Of a stretch of DNA of 14,498 nt, positions 7,344 to 14,498 are shown piece after piece. The first letter of the stretch is position 1, and each line of letters opens with the position of its first letter. The notes beneath the pieces are model-generated. The model worked only from the letters and a program-made list of their open reading frames with translations. It was not told where the DNA came from and made no database searches. The stretch is taken from positions 1 through 14,498 of the forward strand of contig NZ_JAKEDR010000082.1 in the NCBI RefSeq assembly GCF_023653455.1, written 5' to 3'. The translations under genes and the position numbers were made by a program. This stretch comes from Paraclostridium ghonii. Its GTDB lineage: Bacteria > Bacillota > Clostridia > Peptostreptococcales > Peptostreptococcaceae.

Positions 7344-8891
7344 ATGTCAAAAGTAGCAAAAGCAGCAGTAGGTTTAATGGCTGCAACATTAATAGCTAAG
7401 TTTCTAGGTTTTGGACGCGAATTAGCATTAGCATCAGCATATGGAGCATCAGGTACTAGTGATGCATTCTTAGTAGCTATGAATATACCTGCAGTTATAT
7501 TCTCAGCTATAGGTACATCTTTAGGGACTGCTTTTATACCTCTATATTGTGATTTAGAGGCTAAACAAGGAAAAAAAGCTTCCCTTATGTTTTCAAATAA
7601 CGTACTTAACATAGTTGTTATATTATGTTTTATAACTTCTTTAGTAGGAGTGGTATTTACTGAGCAAATCGTTAAATTGTTTGCAGTTGGATTTAAAGGT
7701 GAAACATTAGCTCAAGCTATATATTTTACAAGAGTATTAATTCTTGGAATGTCTTTTTTAGGAATGAGTTACATAATGATGGCATTTTTACAAGTTAAAG
7801 AAAACTTTGTAATACCTGGACTTATGTCTGTGCCATATAATATGCTTATAATAATTTCTATATTTTTAAGTGTTACAATTAATCCAAATTTTTTACCTTG
7901 GGGTACTTTAGTTGGGTTATCTTTACAATTTATATTCCAATATCCTTTTGCTCGTAAAAAAGGATTTAAGTATAAACCATATATAAATTTAAAAGATGAA
8001 TATTTAAGAAAAATGTTATGGTTAATAGGACCTGTTTTAATAGGTGTAGCAGTTACTCAAATTAATAGTATTGTAGATAGAACAATAGCTTCTACTTTGG
8101 TAGAGGGAAGTATTTCTGCGCTTAATTACGCTACAAAATTAAATCAATTTGTAATGGGTATGTTTATAGTATCTATATCTTCTGTTATATATCCTATGCT
8201 TTCTAAATTATCTACAGAAAATAATCAAAAGAAATTTAAAGAATCTATAGTAACAGCTATAAATGTAGTAACATTAATAATAATACCTATTTCTGTAGGA
8301 GCTATAATACTTGCTGAGCCTATAGTTAGATTATTATTTGAAAGAGGAGAATTTAATGCTAGAGCTACAGAGATGACAGCAACAGCACTTGTATTTTATT
8401 CAATAGGTATGATAGGATTTGGACTTAGAGATATACTTGGAAAAGTATTTTATTCATTGCAAGATACAAGAACACCTATGATAAATGGCATTATTGCAAT
8501 GGGGTTAAATATTGTATTAAATTTAGCTTTTGTAAAATTTACTGATATGGGATTAGGTGGACTTGCGTTGGCAACAAGTATTTCTTCTTTATTAACAATA
8601 GTACTACTATCTGTAAGCCTAAGAAGAAAAATAGGAGCGTTTGGTGGTAAAAATGTTATAAGTGTGTTTGTTAAATCTATAATAGCTGCTTTTTTAATGG
8701 CAGTTATAACAAGATTTTCATATGATTTTATAGATCCAGTTTTAAGTGGTGGATTTATACAAGATGCAATTAAGTTAGGTATATCTGTAGGATTAGGTGC
8801 TATAGTATATGGAATTTCTATAATTATATTAAGAGTTGGTGAAGTAAAATTAATAGTAGATATAATAAATAAAAAACTAAAACGTAAGTAA
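7344..8891 (+). CDS. murJ: Lipid II flippase MurJ
   Basis: 515 aa, full length, with about 14 hydrophobic segments: the MOP-superfamily protein that moves lipid II to the outer face for peptidoglycan synthesis. The N-terminal signature is present: KFLGFGRELALASAYG with Arg25, and SDAF with Asp40, matching functional charged residues of Escherichia coli MurJ. The segment LNYATKLNQFV has Lys265 where E. coli has the essential Arg270, which keeps the charge. A second signature, LLFERGEFNARAT, is intact. It starts at ATG after GAGGAG, has its own promoter and terminator, and appears monocistronic. Paralogous flippases of the same fold exist (polysaccharide or spore-related), but the N-terminal motif fits MurJ. 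Confidence 0.9.
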   Translation: MSKVAKAAVGLMAATLIAKFLGFGRELALASAYGASGTSDAFLVAMNIPAVIFSAIGTSLGTAFIPLYCDLEAKQGKKASLMFSNNVLNIVVILCFITSLVGVVFTEQIVKLFAVGFKGETLAQAIYFTRVLILGMSFLGMSYIMMAFLQVKENFVIPGLMSVPYNMLIIISIFLSVTINPNFLPWGTLVGLSLQFIFQYPFARKKGFKYKPYINLKDEYLRKMLWLIGPVLIGVAVTQINSIVDRTIASTLVEGSISALNYATKLNQFVMGMFIVSISSVIYPMLSKLSTENNQKKFKESIVTAINVVTLIIIPISVGAIILAEPIVRLLFERGEFNARATEMTATALVFYSIGMIGFGLRDILGKVFYSLQDTRTPMINGIIAMGLNIVLNLAFVKFTDMGLGGLALATSISSLLTIVLLSVSLRRKIGAFGGKNVISVFVKSIIAAFLMAVITRFSYDFIDPVLSGGFIQDAIKLGISVGLGAIVYGISIIILRVGEVKLIVDIINKKLKRK

Positions 8892-8934
8892 TAATAAAAA
8901 CTACAGTTGTAAAAGGCTGTAGTTTTTATTATTA
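8889..8934 (+). terminator. murJ terminator
   Basis: Arms 8889-8906 and 8917-8934 pair over 18 positions, including CTACAG/CTGTAG, with TTTTTATTATT on the 3' side. The stem begins at the murJ stop codon. It is symmetrical enough to work in both directions, though no gene converges here. Confidence 0.85.
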
Positions 8935-8996
8935 AAATTATTAAAAAATAAAGTTTATTTAACAATAAAAAGGAAAATTATGATAAATTAAAGAAG

Positions 8997-9002
8997 TATA
9001 AT
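8997..9002 (+). promoter_or_regulatory. -10 box of the DUF3786-like gene
   Basis: A perfect TATAAT lies about 30 bases before the ATG at 9034. No convincing -35 box is found 16-18 bp upstream (AAAATT is the nearest), so the promoter is only partly supported. Confidence 0.4.
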
Positions 9003-9033
9003 GTAAATAAAAATATATTAAATAGGTGATGCA

Positions 9034-9645
9034 ATGAGTAATAAACTAAATGAAGGTAATTACGAACTTGTCTTAGAGCATACTATAAAAAAATTTAAAC
9101 AATCTGATGTTAAGCAAATATCAAAGTTGTCAAATTCATTATATAGTCATGATGAACAGCGTTTCAAAATTAAATTTATAAATACTGTTTTATATGTAAA
9201 TTATCCTGAAGGCAAAATTTTGACAGAAACTAATGAAGTGGTAAATGATGTAGCTACAAATATATTAATACTAAGATTTTTAACTAATGCAAAAGGTATA
9301 AAAGAAACAAATAAATACTTAACCTATAAAGAAATAGAAGGTGGGTATGTATATTACCCTAATTTTAAGTCAAGAACAATAAAGAAATTCATTGATATTT
9401 ATGGAAGTGAAATAGAGAAATTTAAATCATGTATGGAAAGTATAGATGCCAAAAGATTAAATTTAGGCAATATTTCATACAAAGTGAGATTTATAAATGA
9501 TACATATGTTGTATTTGTGCTATGGGAGGGCGATGAAGAGTTAGAACCCTCAGGAAATATATTATTTGATTCTAATATAAAATATTATTTTAATGCTGAG
9601 GATTTGGCTGTTGTACCAGAGGTAATGCTGTCATTTTTAAAATAA
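9034..9645 (+). CDS. DUF3786-like protein
   Basis: 203 aa, soluble, function unknown. The C-terminal part has the pattern I associate with DUF3786: VFVLWEGDEELEPSGNILFDSNIKYYF followed by AEDLAVVPEVMLSFL. An earlier part reads NILILRFLTNAKGI, then KYLTYKEIEGGYVYYPNFKSR. DUF3786 proteins occur in anaerobic bacteria and archaea, often near corrinoid or redox enzymes, but no such neighbour is present here. It has an AGGTGAT binding site and stands alone between the murJ terminator and the Nudix gene. The family call is from memory of the motif pattern. Confidence 0.65.
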   Translation: MSNKLNEGNYELVLEHTIKKFKQSDVKQISKLSNSLYSHDEQRFKIKFINTVLYVNYPEGKILTETNEVVNDVATNILILRFLTNAKGIKETNKYLTYKEIEGGYVYYPNFKSRTIKKFIDIYGSEIEKFKSCMESIDAKRLNLGNISYKVRFINDTYVVFVLWEGDEELEPSGNILFDSNIKYYFNAEDLAVVPEVMLSFLK

Positions 9646-9653
9646 ATGATAAA

Positions 9654-9682
9654 TTATAATGTCATAAATTATTCCTTATAAT
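9654..9682 (+). promoter_or_regulatory. Promoter of the Nudix gene
   Basis: TTATAA (9654-9659) and TATAAT (9677-9682) are 17 bp apart; a second TATAAT overlaps at 9682-9687. The -10 box is perfect and the -35 box is moderate. Confidence 0.5.
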
Positions 9683-9713
9683 ATAATATATAGTTAGGTT
9701 AAGGAGGGGAAGT

Positions 9714-10271
9714 ATGGAATATATAGAACAAATAAAAAGATATAAACCCATAAACGAACAGGAGTCAAAAGATAAACAGTTAATACTAGAATGTATTAAT
9801 AAGTACGATGATATATTAACTAGGAAAAATAGTCTTTGTCATATGACTAGTTCTGGGTTTATTGTAAATAAAAATAGAGATAAAGTATTAATGATACACC
9901 ATAATATATATAATTCCTGGGGATGGACAGGAGGTCACGCAGATGGAGATAGTGATTTATTAAAAGTAGCTATAAAGGAAGCTAAAGAAGAGACAGGAGT
10001 TAAAAGTGTACGTCCAATAACTGAAGAAATTTGTTCAATAGAAGTACTACCAGTTAATTCTCATATAAAAAGTGGTATGTTCATACCAGCACATCTTCAT
10101 TTATCAGTAGCATATATTTTAGAAGCTGATGAAAAAGAAGATCTTTTTATTAAGGAAGATGAAAATAGTGGAGTAAAATGGATTGATATAGATAAAATTG
10201 AGGATAATGTAAGAGAGATGCATATGATAAGTATTTATAATAAACTTATAGAAAAATGTAAGCAAATCTAA
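9714..10271 (+). CDS. Nudix hydrolase
   Basis: 185 aa, cytoplasmic. A helical N-terminus (about 1-40) precedes the Nudix fold: HMTSSGFIVNKNRDKVLMI, then WGWTGGHADGD, then the Nudix helix. The box runs from Gly74 to Val96 with the metal-binding core KEAKEETGV intact. Two consensus positions differ: the first Glu is Ser80, and the Arg of REUxEE is Lys88. Nudix enzymes cleave nucleoside diphosphates linked to another group; the substrate here cannot be read. AAGGAGGGG precedes the ATG, and the gene is monocistronic, with a promoter at 9654 and a terminator at 10285. Confidence 0.85.
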   Translation: MEYIEQIKRYKPINEQESKDKQLILECINKYDDILTRKNSLCHMTSSGFIVNKNRDKVLMIHHNIYNSWGWTGGHADGDSDLLKVAIKEAKEETGVKSVRPITEEICSIEVLPVNSHIKSGMFIPAHLHLSVAYILEADEKEDLFIKEDENSGVKWIDIDKIEDNVREMHMISIYNKLIEKCKQI

Positions 10272-10284
10272 ATTTGAAATATAT

Positions 10285-10330
10285 AAATTATGCTAGGATA
10301 TATTTAAATATAAATCCTGGCATAATTTTT
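10285..10330 (+). terminator. Terminator of the Nudix gene
   Basis: Arms 10285-10299 and 10314-10328 pair over 15 positions with one T-G wobble (ATGCTAGGAT against ATCCTGGCAT), followed by a T-run to 10331. Confidence 0.85.
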
Positions 10331-10400
10331 TACGCGTAAGGATATTACACTTATTAAAAAAATGTATAATATATGAAGCTTAGTTATATTAATTACTATG

Positions 10401-10498
10401 TTTTGAGCGTAAAAAAGGATTTTGAGCAACGGAAGAAGTCGTTGGCGACATGAAGTGGTTCGCAGACGTAGTCGCTCAAGCGAAGCGAATTTTTTTAC
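10401..10498. other. G+C-rich structured intergenic element
   Basis: Within very A+T-rich surroundings, 10421-10489 has 36 of 69 bases G or C. Outer arms GTAAAAAA (10409-10416) and TTTTTTAC (10491-10498) pair, as do TTGAGC (10422-10427) and GCTCAA (10474-10479). Inside are GTCG-TTGG-CGAC (10438-10449) and TTCGC (10459-10463) with GCGAA (10480-10484 or 10485-10489), the latter directly before seven T. Three degenerate units starting with AAGT or TAGT at 10436, 10453 and 10469 (16-17 bp period) make up the core. A TATAAT at 10365-10370 could start an RNA of about 120 bases ending at the T-run. It may be a small RNA, a dispersed palindromic repeat, or a bidirectional terminator. I see no open frame with a binding site. 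Confidence 0.5.
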
Positions 10499-10523
10499 AA
10501 TAGATATTTAAAGGAATTAAAAC

Positions 10524-10529
10524 TATAAT
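10524..10529 (+). promoter_or_regulatory. -10 box of the dipeptidase gene
   Basis: A perfect TATAAT lies 38 bases before the start; the best -35 at 17 bp is only TAGATA (10501-10506). GGGGGG at about 10556-10561 is the ribosome binding site that supports the TTG start. Confidence 0.4.
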
Positions 10530-10567
10530 AAATATATATGAATAAAATAATATTTGGGGGGATTTAA

Positions 10568-11506
10568 TTGAAATTTATAGATTTACATTGTGATACAATT
10601 GATTTGTTAATGTTAGCAAAAGAAGGTAACAACCTTAGTCAAAATTTAAATTGTGTAGATATTAAGAAACTAAGAGAAGGTAATTGTTTAGCTCAAACAT
10701 TCGCTTTATATGTAGATATAGCTGAACATAAAAATGCATACAAGCGCTGTATGGACATGGCGAATAAATTTCATGAAGAAATAAAATTGAATAAAGAATT
10801 TATAAATTTAGCAACTAATTATGAAGATATAATTAAAAACGAAAAAGACGGAAAAATAAGTGCATTGTTATCAATAGAAGAAGGAGCTGTGTTAGAAGGG
10901 AATATACATAATCTAAGTAAGTTTTATGATCTTGGAGTGAGAATGATTACACTTACATGGAACCATGAAAATGAAATTGGGTATCCTCATGTAAAACCAG
11001 AAAATATAAATAAAGGATTAAAGAAATTTGGATTCGAGGCTGTTGAAAAAATGAATGACTTAGGTATTATTGTAGATGTATCGCATTTATCTGATGCAGG
11101 TTTTTATGATGTAGCTAAAATATCTAAAAAGCCATTTGTTGCAACTCATTCAAATGCAAGAGAAATGACAAATCATAGTAGAAATTTGACTGATGAAATG
11201 ATAAATATATTAGCAAATTCAGGTGGAGTTACAGGAATAAATTTCTGTAGCAGATTTATAGGACAAACTCCTATGGCTATGATAAGCGATATGGTAAGAC
11301 ATATAAAACATATTAAAAATGTAGGAGGAATAGATGTAATTGCACTTGGATCAGATTTTGATGGAATAGAATCACCTGTTGAAATTAAAGATGCAAGTGA
11401 GATGAACAAGCTTGCTATACAGTTAGAAAAAGAAGGATTTAAAATTGATGAAATAGAAAAGATATTCTATAAAAATGCACTTAGAGTAATAAAAGACGTA
11501 ATGTAA
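10568..11506 (+). CDS. Membrane dipeptidase, peptidase family M19
   Basis: 312 aa, the normal size of bacterial M19 (renal dipeptidase-like) zinc enzymes, which cleave dipeptides, often with a D-residue at the C-terminal side. The expected metal ligands are in place: His7 and Asp9 (DLHCDT), bridging Glu104 (SIEEG), His173 (VDVSHLSD) and His194 (ATHSNAR), plus the substrate-binding GSDFDG (Asp263). The TTG start at 10568 is set by GGGGGG upstream and gives MKFIDLHCDT, with the metal motif at its usual distance from the N-terminus. There is no signal peptide, so it is cytoplasmic despite the family name. It has its own terminator at 11509. Confidence 0.9.
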   Translation: MKFIDLHCDTIDLLMLAKEGNNLSQNLNCVDIKKLREGNCLAQTFALYVDIAEHKNAYKRCMDMANKFHEEIKLNKEFINLATNYEDIIKNEKDGKISALLSIEEGAVLEGNIHNLSKFYDLGVRMITLTWNHENEIGYPHVKPENINKGLKKFGFEAVEKMNDLGIIVDVSHLSDAGFYDVAKISKKPFVATHSNAREMTNHSRNLTDEMINILANSGGVTGINFCSRFIGQTPMAMISDMVRHIKHIKNVGGIDVIALGSDFDGIESPVEIKDASEMNKLAIQLEKEGFKIDEIEKIFYKNALRVIKDVM

Positions 11507-11508
11507 AT

Positions 11509-11548
11509 AAATAGGCTCATTCTATTTAATAGAATGAGCCTATTTTTT
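11509..11548. terminator. Strong hairpin terminator, probably bidirectional
   Basis: Arms 11509-11526 and 11528-11545 form a perfect 18-bp inverted repeat about a single T (AATAGGCTCATTC against GAATGAGCCTATT). It is followed by TTTTTT on plus and TTTATTTA on minus. It starts two bases after the dipeptidase stop and abuts the stop of the minus-strand gene. Confidence 0.9.
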
Positions 11549-11888
11549 ATTTTATTAACTCTAAGTATCCACTTGGGTGGAAAGAGTATATGTGGCAAGT
11601 ATCTTGATCAACAAAATATCCCATATCAGAGTCAGCTTCTGGTAAGAATACGTAACCTTTTAAACCTTTTTCTTGTAAAGCTTTAAAGTTATCTGAAGTT
11701 CCTTGGAATATGTAATTTACTTTATCGTTATTATCTATTAAAAGCTGTTGTGCTTCAGCTTGAGTTAATGTATGTTGCTTTTGAACAGTTGAATTATTAT
11801 TTTCTTGAGCGAAAGTTATTTCATGATTAGGATTTACTAAAAATAGTCCTCCAACTAAAATTGATAAAACTAATATTGATTTTTTCAT
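11547..11888 (-). CDS. Small secreted protein of unknown function
   Basis: 113 aa. The start is placed at ATG 11888 because a Sec signal peptide begins there (MKKSILVLSILVGGLFLV...) and GAGG lies 9-10 bases before it; an in-frame ATG 75 bases further up would put 25 residues ahead of the signal and has no such support. Predicted cleavage is after TFA (residue 27), leaving about 86 residues. The mature part has a Gln-rich helix (LTQAEAQQLLIDNN), then YIFQGTSDNFKALQEKGLKG and a beta-like C-terminus with MGYFVDQDTCHIYSFHPSGY. No LPxTG or lipobox is present, so it is presumably released. I do not recognise the family. It is divergent from lytS and shares the upstream region holding the GTTAC repeats. 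Confidence 0.75.
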   Translation of the reverse strand: MKKSILVLSILVGGLFLVNPNHEITFAQENNNSTVQKQHTLTQAEAQQLLIDNNDKVNYIFQGTSDNFKALQEKGLKGYVFLPEADSDMGYFVDQDTCHIYSFHPSGYLELIK

Positions 11889-11922
11889 ATGTAAAACCTC
11901 TTTTCTTTTTATAATGTTTTTT

Positions 11923-11928
11923 AGTATA
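11923..11928 (-). promoter_or_regulatory. -10 box of the secreted protein gene
   Basis: Reading minus, TATACT lies about 35 bases before the start. The hexamer 17 bp upstream (AAATAT) is a poor -35, which would suit an activator-dependent promoter. A second candidate is TATAAA closer to the gene. Confidence 0.35.
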
Positions 11929-11979
11929 ATTGCTTGTGTCTTTCTATATTTAAATATTAACATAGAAAAAGTGTAGATA

Positions 11980-12010
11980 ACAGTTACACCCTTGTTACCT
12001 ACGGTTACGA
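11980..12010. promoter_or_regulatory. Three phased GTTAC direct repeats, candidate LytTR-family operator
   Basis: GTTAC occurs at 11983-11987, 11994-11998 and 12004-12008, spaced 11 and 10 bp, about one helical turn. The first copy, ACAGTTACACCC, fits the VirR-type pattern (A/C)CAGTTNNNCNC known from Clostridium perfringens and resembles AgrA half-sites; the other two are degenerate. LytTR-domain regulators bind such paired direct repeats, and one is encoded at 13795. The repeats lie between the divergent secreted-protein gene and lytS. Confidence 0.5.
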
Positions 12011-12028
12011 AATTGTAATTAAAAGTTT

Positions 12029-12088
12029 GTTTAAATTTTAAACTTGCAAAATGTGTATATATACTGTTTTTAAATACTATTATATAAT
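12029..12088 (+). promoter_or_regulatory. lytS upstream region with -10 box and AT-rich palindrome
   Basis: TATAAT at 12083-12088 is a perfect -10 box 35 bases before the ATG, but no good -35 lies at 16-18 bp. Upstream is the palindrome GTTTAAA-T-TTTAAAC (12029-12043), which could be a further binding site or chance in A+T-rich DNA. Confidence 0.35.
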
Positions 12089-12123
12089 TAATGTGTATTA
12101 AATTTGATTAAGAGAGGTTTTTT

Positions 12124-13782
12124 ATGGCAGGTGAAGGTATAGTACTAAATTTATTAGAAAAAACTAGCTTTCTAATAGTTATTTTAATATTAATGAGTAA
12201 AATTAAGTTTCTAAAAAACATATTAAAAAGTGAGCAAAATAGTAAAAGAAATTTAATTATAATCTCATGCGTATTTAGTTTTCTTGCAATTGTAGGAACG
12301 TATCTGGGTATAGATGTAGAAGGATCTATTGCAAATGTAAGAAATATCGCTATAGTTTCAGGAGGAATATTATTTGGACCTATAGTAGGTGTTACAGCGG
12401 GAATTGTGGCAGGAATTCATAGATTTTTAATTGATATAAATGGAATAACTTCTTTACCTTGTTTTATAACAAGTGTATTAGCAGGGATTTTATCCGGATA
12501 TTTATGTGATAAGGTAGATAGTGATAAAAAGTGGTTAGTTGGAATAATATGTGGTATGTTTGTTGAAAGTATAAGTATGCAAATTATTCTATTGATATCA
12601 AGACCTCATAGCCAAGCTGTGTCTATTGTAAAACATATTTATATTCCTATGATGGTAGGTCAAGTTGGAATAGGATTTTTAATATCTATATTACAAAGTT
12701 TAAGAAGAGAAAAAGAAGAGATTGCAGCACAACAAGCTAAATTATCATTAGATATAGCAAATAAAACATTGCCATACTTTAGAAATATGAATAAAGAGTC
12801 ATTAAATAAAGTATGTTACATAATAAAAAATGATATAGATGCCGATGCTGTTTCTATTACAGATAAAAAAGTTGTATTGTCTTATGTAGGAATAGGTGAG
12901 GATTATTTTAAAAATAATAATAAAACTTTGAGTGATATAACTAAAGAGTGCATTTCAAAAGGTGAGATTATATACATAAAAGAAGAACAAGAAGAGTATT
13001 TAGTTGACAAGAAAACTCCATTGAAAACGGCTATGATAATTCCATTAAAAGAAAATGATGATACAGTAGGTACATTAAAAATATATTATTCAAAACAGCG
13101 TGAAATAACAGAATCAAGACAAGCTTTAGCTATAGGATTATCTCAAATGATATCTACACTTATGGAAATATCAAAAGTAGAGCAGATAAAAGAAGCTGCC
13201 AACAAAGCTGAAATAAAGGCTTTACAAACTCAAATAAATCCGCATTTTTTATTTAATGCATTGAATACAATAACTTCGTTTATACGAATAAATCCAGATA
13301 TAGCTAGAAACTTAATTATAAATTTGGCTACTTTTCTAAGATACAATTTAGAGTTTAGCGATACAACTATAGATATAAAAAAAGAGTTAGAGCAAGTAAA
13401 GGCATATGTTGAAATTGAAAAAGCTAGATTTGGAGATAAGTTAAATGTAGTTTATGATATTGATGAAGATGTTAATATAAAAATTCCAAGCTTAATAATT
13501 CAACCATTAGTTGAAAATGCAATTATACATGGAATAAGAGCTAATGGAGGATATGGAACTGTTAAAATAAGTGTTAAAAACAAAACTAATAAAACATATA
13601 TAAGTGTAGAAAATGATGGAGCAACTATAGATGAAGATATTATAAAAAAAGTTAAAAGTGGAAATATGCCAGAAAATAAAATAGGACTTTATAATGTACA
13701 TTTAAGAATGAAACTTATGTATGGAAAAGGCTTAAATATAAAAAGACTAAATCCAGGTACAAAAATAGAATTTTCAATATAG
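12124..13782 (+). CDS. lytS: LytS-type sensor histidine kinase
   Basis: 552 aa in standard LytS layout. The N-terminal membrane part (about 1-200) is a 5TMR-LYT sensor domain with the motif NVRNIAIVSGGILFGPIVG. A GAF-like domain follows (about 215-350). The kinase dimerisation/phosphoacceptor segment is ALQTQINPHFLFNALNTI with His374, then the ATPase domain with its N-box PLVENAIIHGI (Asn465) and a late G-box region (NKIGLYNVHLRMKLMYG). It starts at ATG after AGAGAGG. The stop is 12 bases before the response regulator start, with AGGAGG in between, so the two form an operon. LytS family kinases respond to membrane potential changes, antimicrobial peptides or pyruvate in other Firmicutes; the signal here is unknown. 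Confidence 0.92.
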   Translation: MAGEGIVLNLLEKTSFLIVILILMSKIKFLKNILKSEQNSKRNLIIISCVFSFLAIVGTYLGIDVEGSIANVRNIAIVSGGILFGPIVGVTAGIVAGIHRFLIDINGITSLPCFITSVLAGILSGYLCDKVDSDKKWLVGIICGMFVESISMQIILLISRPHSQAVSIVKHIYIPMMVGQVGIGFLISILQSLRREKEEIAAQQAKLSLDIANKTLPYFRNMNKESLNKVCYIIKNDIDADAVSITDKKVVLSYVGIGEDYFKNNNKTLSDITKECISKGEIIYIKEEQEEYLVDKKTPLKTAMIIPLKENDDTVGTLKIYYSKQREITESRQALAIGLSQMISTLMEISKVEQIKEAANKAEIKALQTQINPHFLFNALNTITSFIRINPDIARNLIINLATFLRYNLEFSDTTIDIKKELEQVKAYVEIEKARFGDKLNVVYDIDEDVNIKIPSLIIQPLVENAIIHGIRANGGYGTVKISVKNKTNKTYISVENDGATIDEDIIKKVKSGNMPENKIGLYNVHLRMKLMYGKGLNIKRLNPGTKIEFSI

Positions 13783-13794
13783 GAGGATTTGCTA

Positions 13795-14498
13795 ATGCAG
13801 TGTATCATAGTAGAAGATGAATTTCCAGCAAGAGAAGAATTGAAATATTTTATTAATAATCATAGTTATATTAAAATTGTAAATGAGTTTGATAATGGAA
13901 TAGACGTATTAAAATTTATACAAGAAAACACTGTAGATGTTATATTTTTAGATATAAATATACCTATGCTAGATGGTATATTATTAGCTAAAACTATAAA
14001 TAAGTTTAAGTGTAAACCAAAGATTGTATTTATAACAGCATATAAAGAACATGCAGTAGAAGCATTTGAGCTAGAGGTTTTTGATTATGTATTAAAACCA
14101 TATTCGGAACAAAGGATAATAAATACATTAAATAAATTAAAAGAATGTGAAGTAAATGAAAAATTTTTAAAAAATGAACAAACTGTAGAAGAAAAAAGTG
14201 ATATACCAGATACTATAACCATGTGGAAAAATGACAAAATGATAGTTTTAAAGTTTTATGATATATATTACTGTGAAGCTAGAGAAAGAGATACGATAGT
14301 TTATACAAGTAAAAATGAGTATGTAGTTAGAAGTTCAATTTCTGAGTTTTTTAAAAGCTTACCAAGCAATCAATTTTTTAAGACTCATAGATCATATATT
14401 GTTAATATAAATAAAATAAAAGAAATTATACCATGGTTTAATAGTACATATATACTTAAGCTAAATGATATAAATAAAGAAATTCCAGTTAGTAGAAG
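13795..14498 (+). CDS. lytR: LytTR-family response regulator, cut by window end
   Basis: The ATG at 13795 follows AGGAGG, and the frame stays open to the end of the window (234 full codons). The receiver domain (about 1-115) has the acidic pair Glu7/Asp8, phospho-acceptor Asp53 (VIFLDINIPMLDG), Thr81 and Lys101 (DYVLKPY). After a linker of about 25 residues comes a LytTR DNA-binding domain from about residue 140, with FKTHRSYIVNINKIKEI, the classic LytTR signature, near the end. About 10-15 residues are probably missing. It is the partner of the kinase just upstream and would bind paired direct repeats such as those at 11980-12010. This is not the LytR-CpsA-Psr enzyme of the same name. Confidence 0.92.
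   Translation, partial: MQCIIVEDEFPAREELKYFINNHSYIKIVNEFDNGIDVLKFIQENTVDVIFLDINIPMLDGILLAKTINKFKCKPKIVFITAYKEHAVEAFELEVFDYVLKPYSEQRIINTLNKLKECEVNEKFLKNEQTVEEKSDIPDTITMWKNDKMIVLKFYDIYYCEARERDTIVYTSKNEYVVRSSISEFFKSLPSNQFFKTHRSYIVNINKIKEIIPWFNSTYILKLNDINKEIPVSR

Noticed and set aside
7226..7612. 128-codon open frame on minus over the murJ start
   Set aside because: It runs through the murJ promoter and 5' end with no support of its own; its frame is a by-product of murJ codons.
8450..8965. 171-codon open frame on minus across the 3' half of murJ
   Set aside because: It is antisense to a well-conserved gene, has the composition expected from reversed hydrophobic codons, runs through the murJ terminator, and lacks a proper start context.
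10365..10370. TATAAT as the main promoter of the dipeptidase gene
   Set aside because: Transcription from here would pass through the T-tract element at 10401-10498; the TATAAT at 10524 is closer to the gene. It may instead serve the element itself.
11889..11963. 25-residue N-terminal extension of the secreted protein
   Set aside because: It would bury the signal peptide inside the protein and has no binding site, while the internal ATG at 11888 has both a binding site and a normal signal sequence.
1..14498. Mobile element, CRISPR array, T-box, tRNA or rRNA
   Set aside because: I read for transposase or integrase motifs, regularly spaced long repeats, the T-box motif and tRNA-like cloverleafs and found none that hold up.

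Overview
The window is strongly A+T-rich, with Clostridia-style codon use, strong AGGAGG-type ribosome binding sites and frequent TTG starts. The D-alanylation operon in the order dltD-dltX-dltA-dltB-dltC, the clostridial-type LytS and the other families point to a low-GC Gram-positive anaerobe. The dltD-first order recalls Clostridioides difficile, so a member of the Peptostreptococcaceae is my best guess. This is inferred from gene content and order, not from a database match.

Layout. 1-255: regulatory leader with a perfect 18-bp palindrome. 256-2209: ECF sigma factor, a DUF4179-type membrane-anchored putative anti-sigma factor and a small three-helix membrane protein, closed by a terminator. 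2522-6862: the dlt operon with its own promoter and a strong terminator. It includes a 48-codon DltX microprotein gene that overlaps the end of dltD and is easily missed by annotation. 6866-7168 (minus): unrecognised 100-aa protein converging on dltC and sharing its terminator. 7253-8934: promoter, murJ (lipid II flippase) and terminator. 9034-9645: DUF3786-like protein. 9714-10271: Nudix hydrolase and terminator. 10401-10498: unusually G+C-rich, foldable intergenic element with T-tracts at both ends. 10568-11506: M19 membrane dipeptidase. 11547-11888 (minus): small secreted protein. 12124-14498: LytS sensor kinase and its LytTR response regulator, the latter cut by the window end.

How it fits together. 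Most genes concern the cell envelope. Dlt proteins activate D-alanine (DltA), load it on a carrier (DltC), and pass it across the membrane to teichoic acids (DltB, DltX, DltD), lowering surface negative charge. MurJ flips lipid II. LytS/LytR and the ECF/anti-sigma pair are signalling systems of types often linked to envelope stress. Three GTTAC repeats spaced 10-11 bp lie between the secreted-protein gene and lytS and look like a LytTR-family operator.

I see no transposase, phage gene, CRISPR array, tRNA or rRNA. The less ordinary items are the hidden dltX, the 10401-10498 element, the GTTAC repeats, the leader palindrome, and a calcium-loop-like motif in the putative anti-sigma factor.
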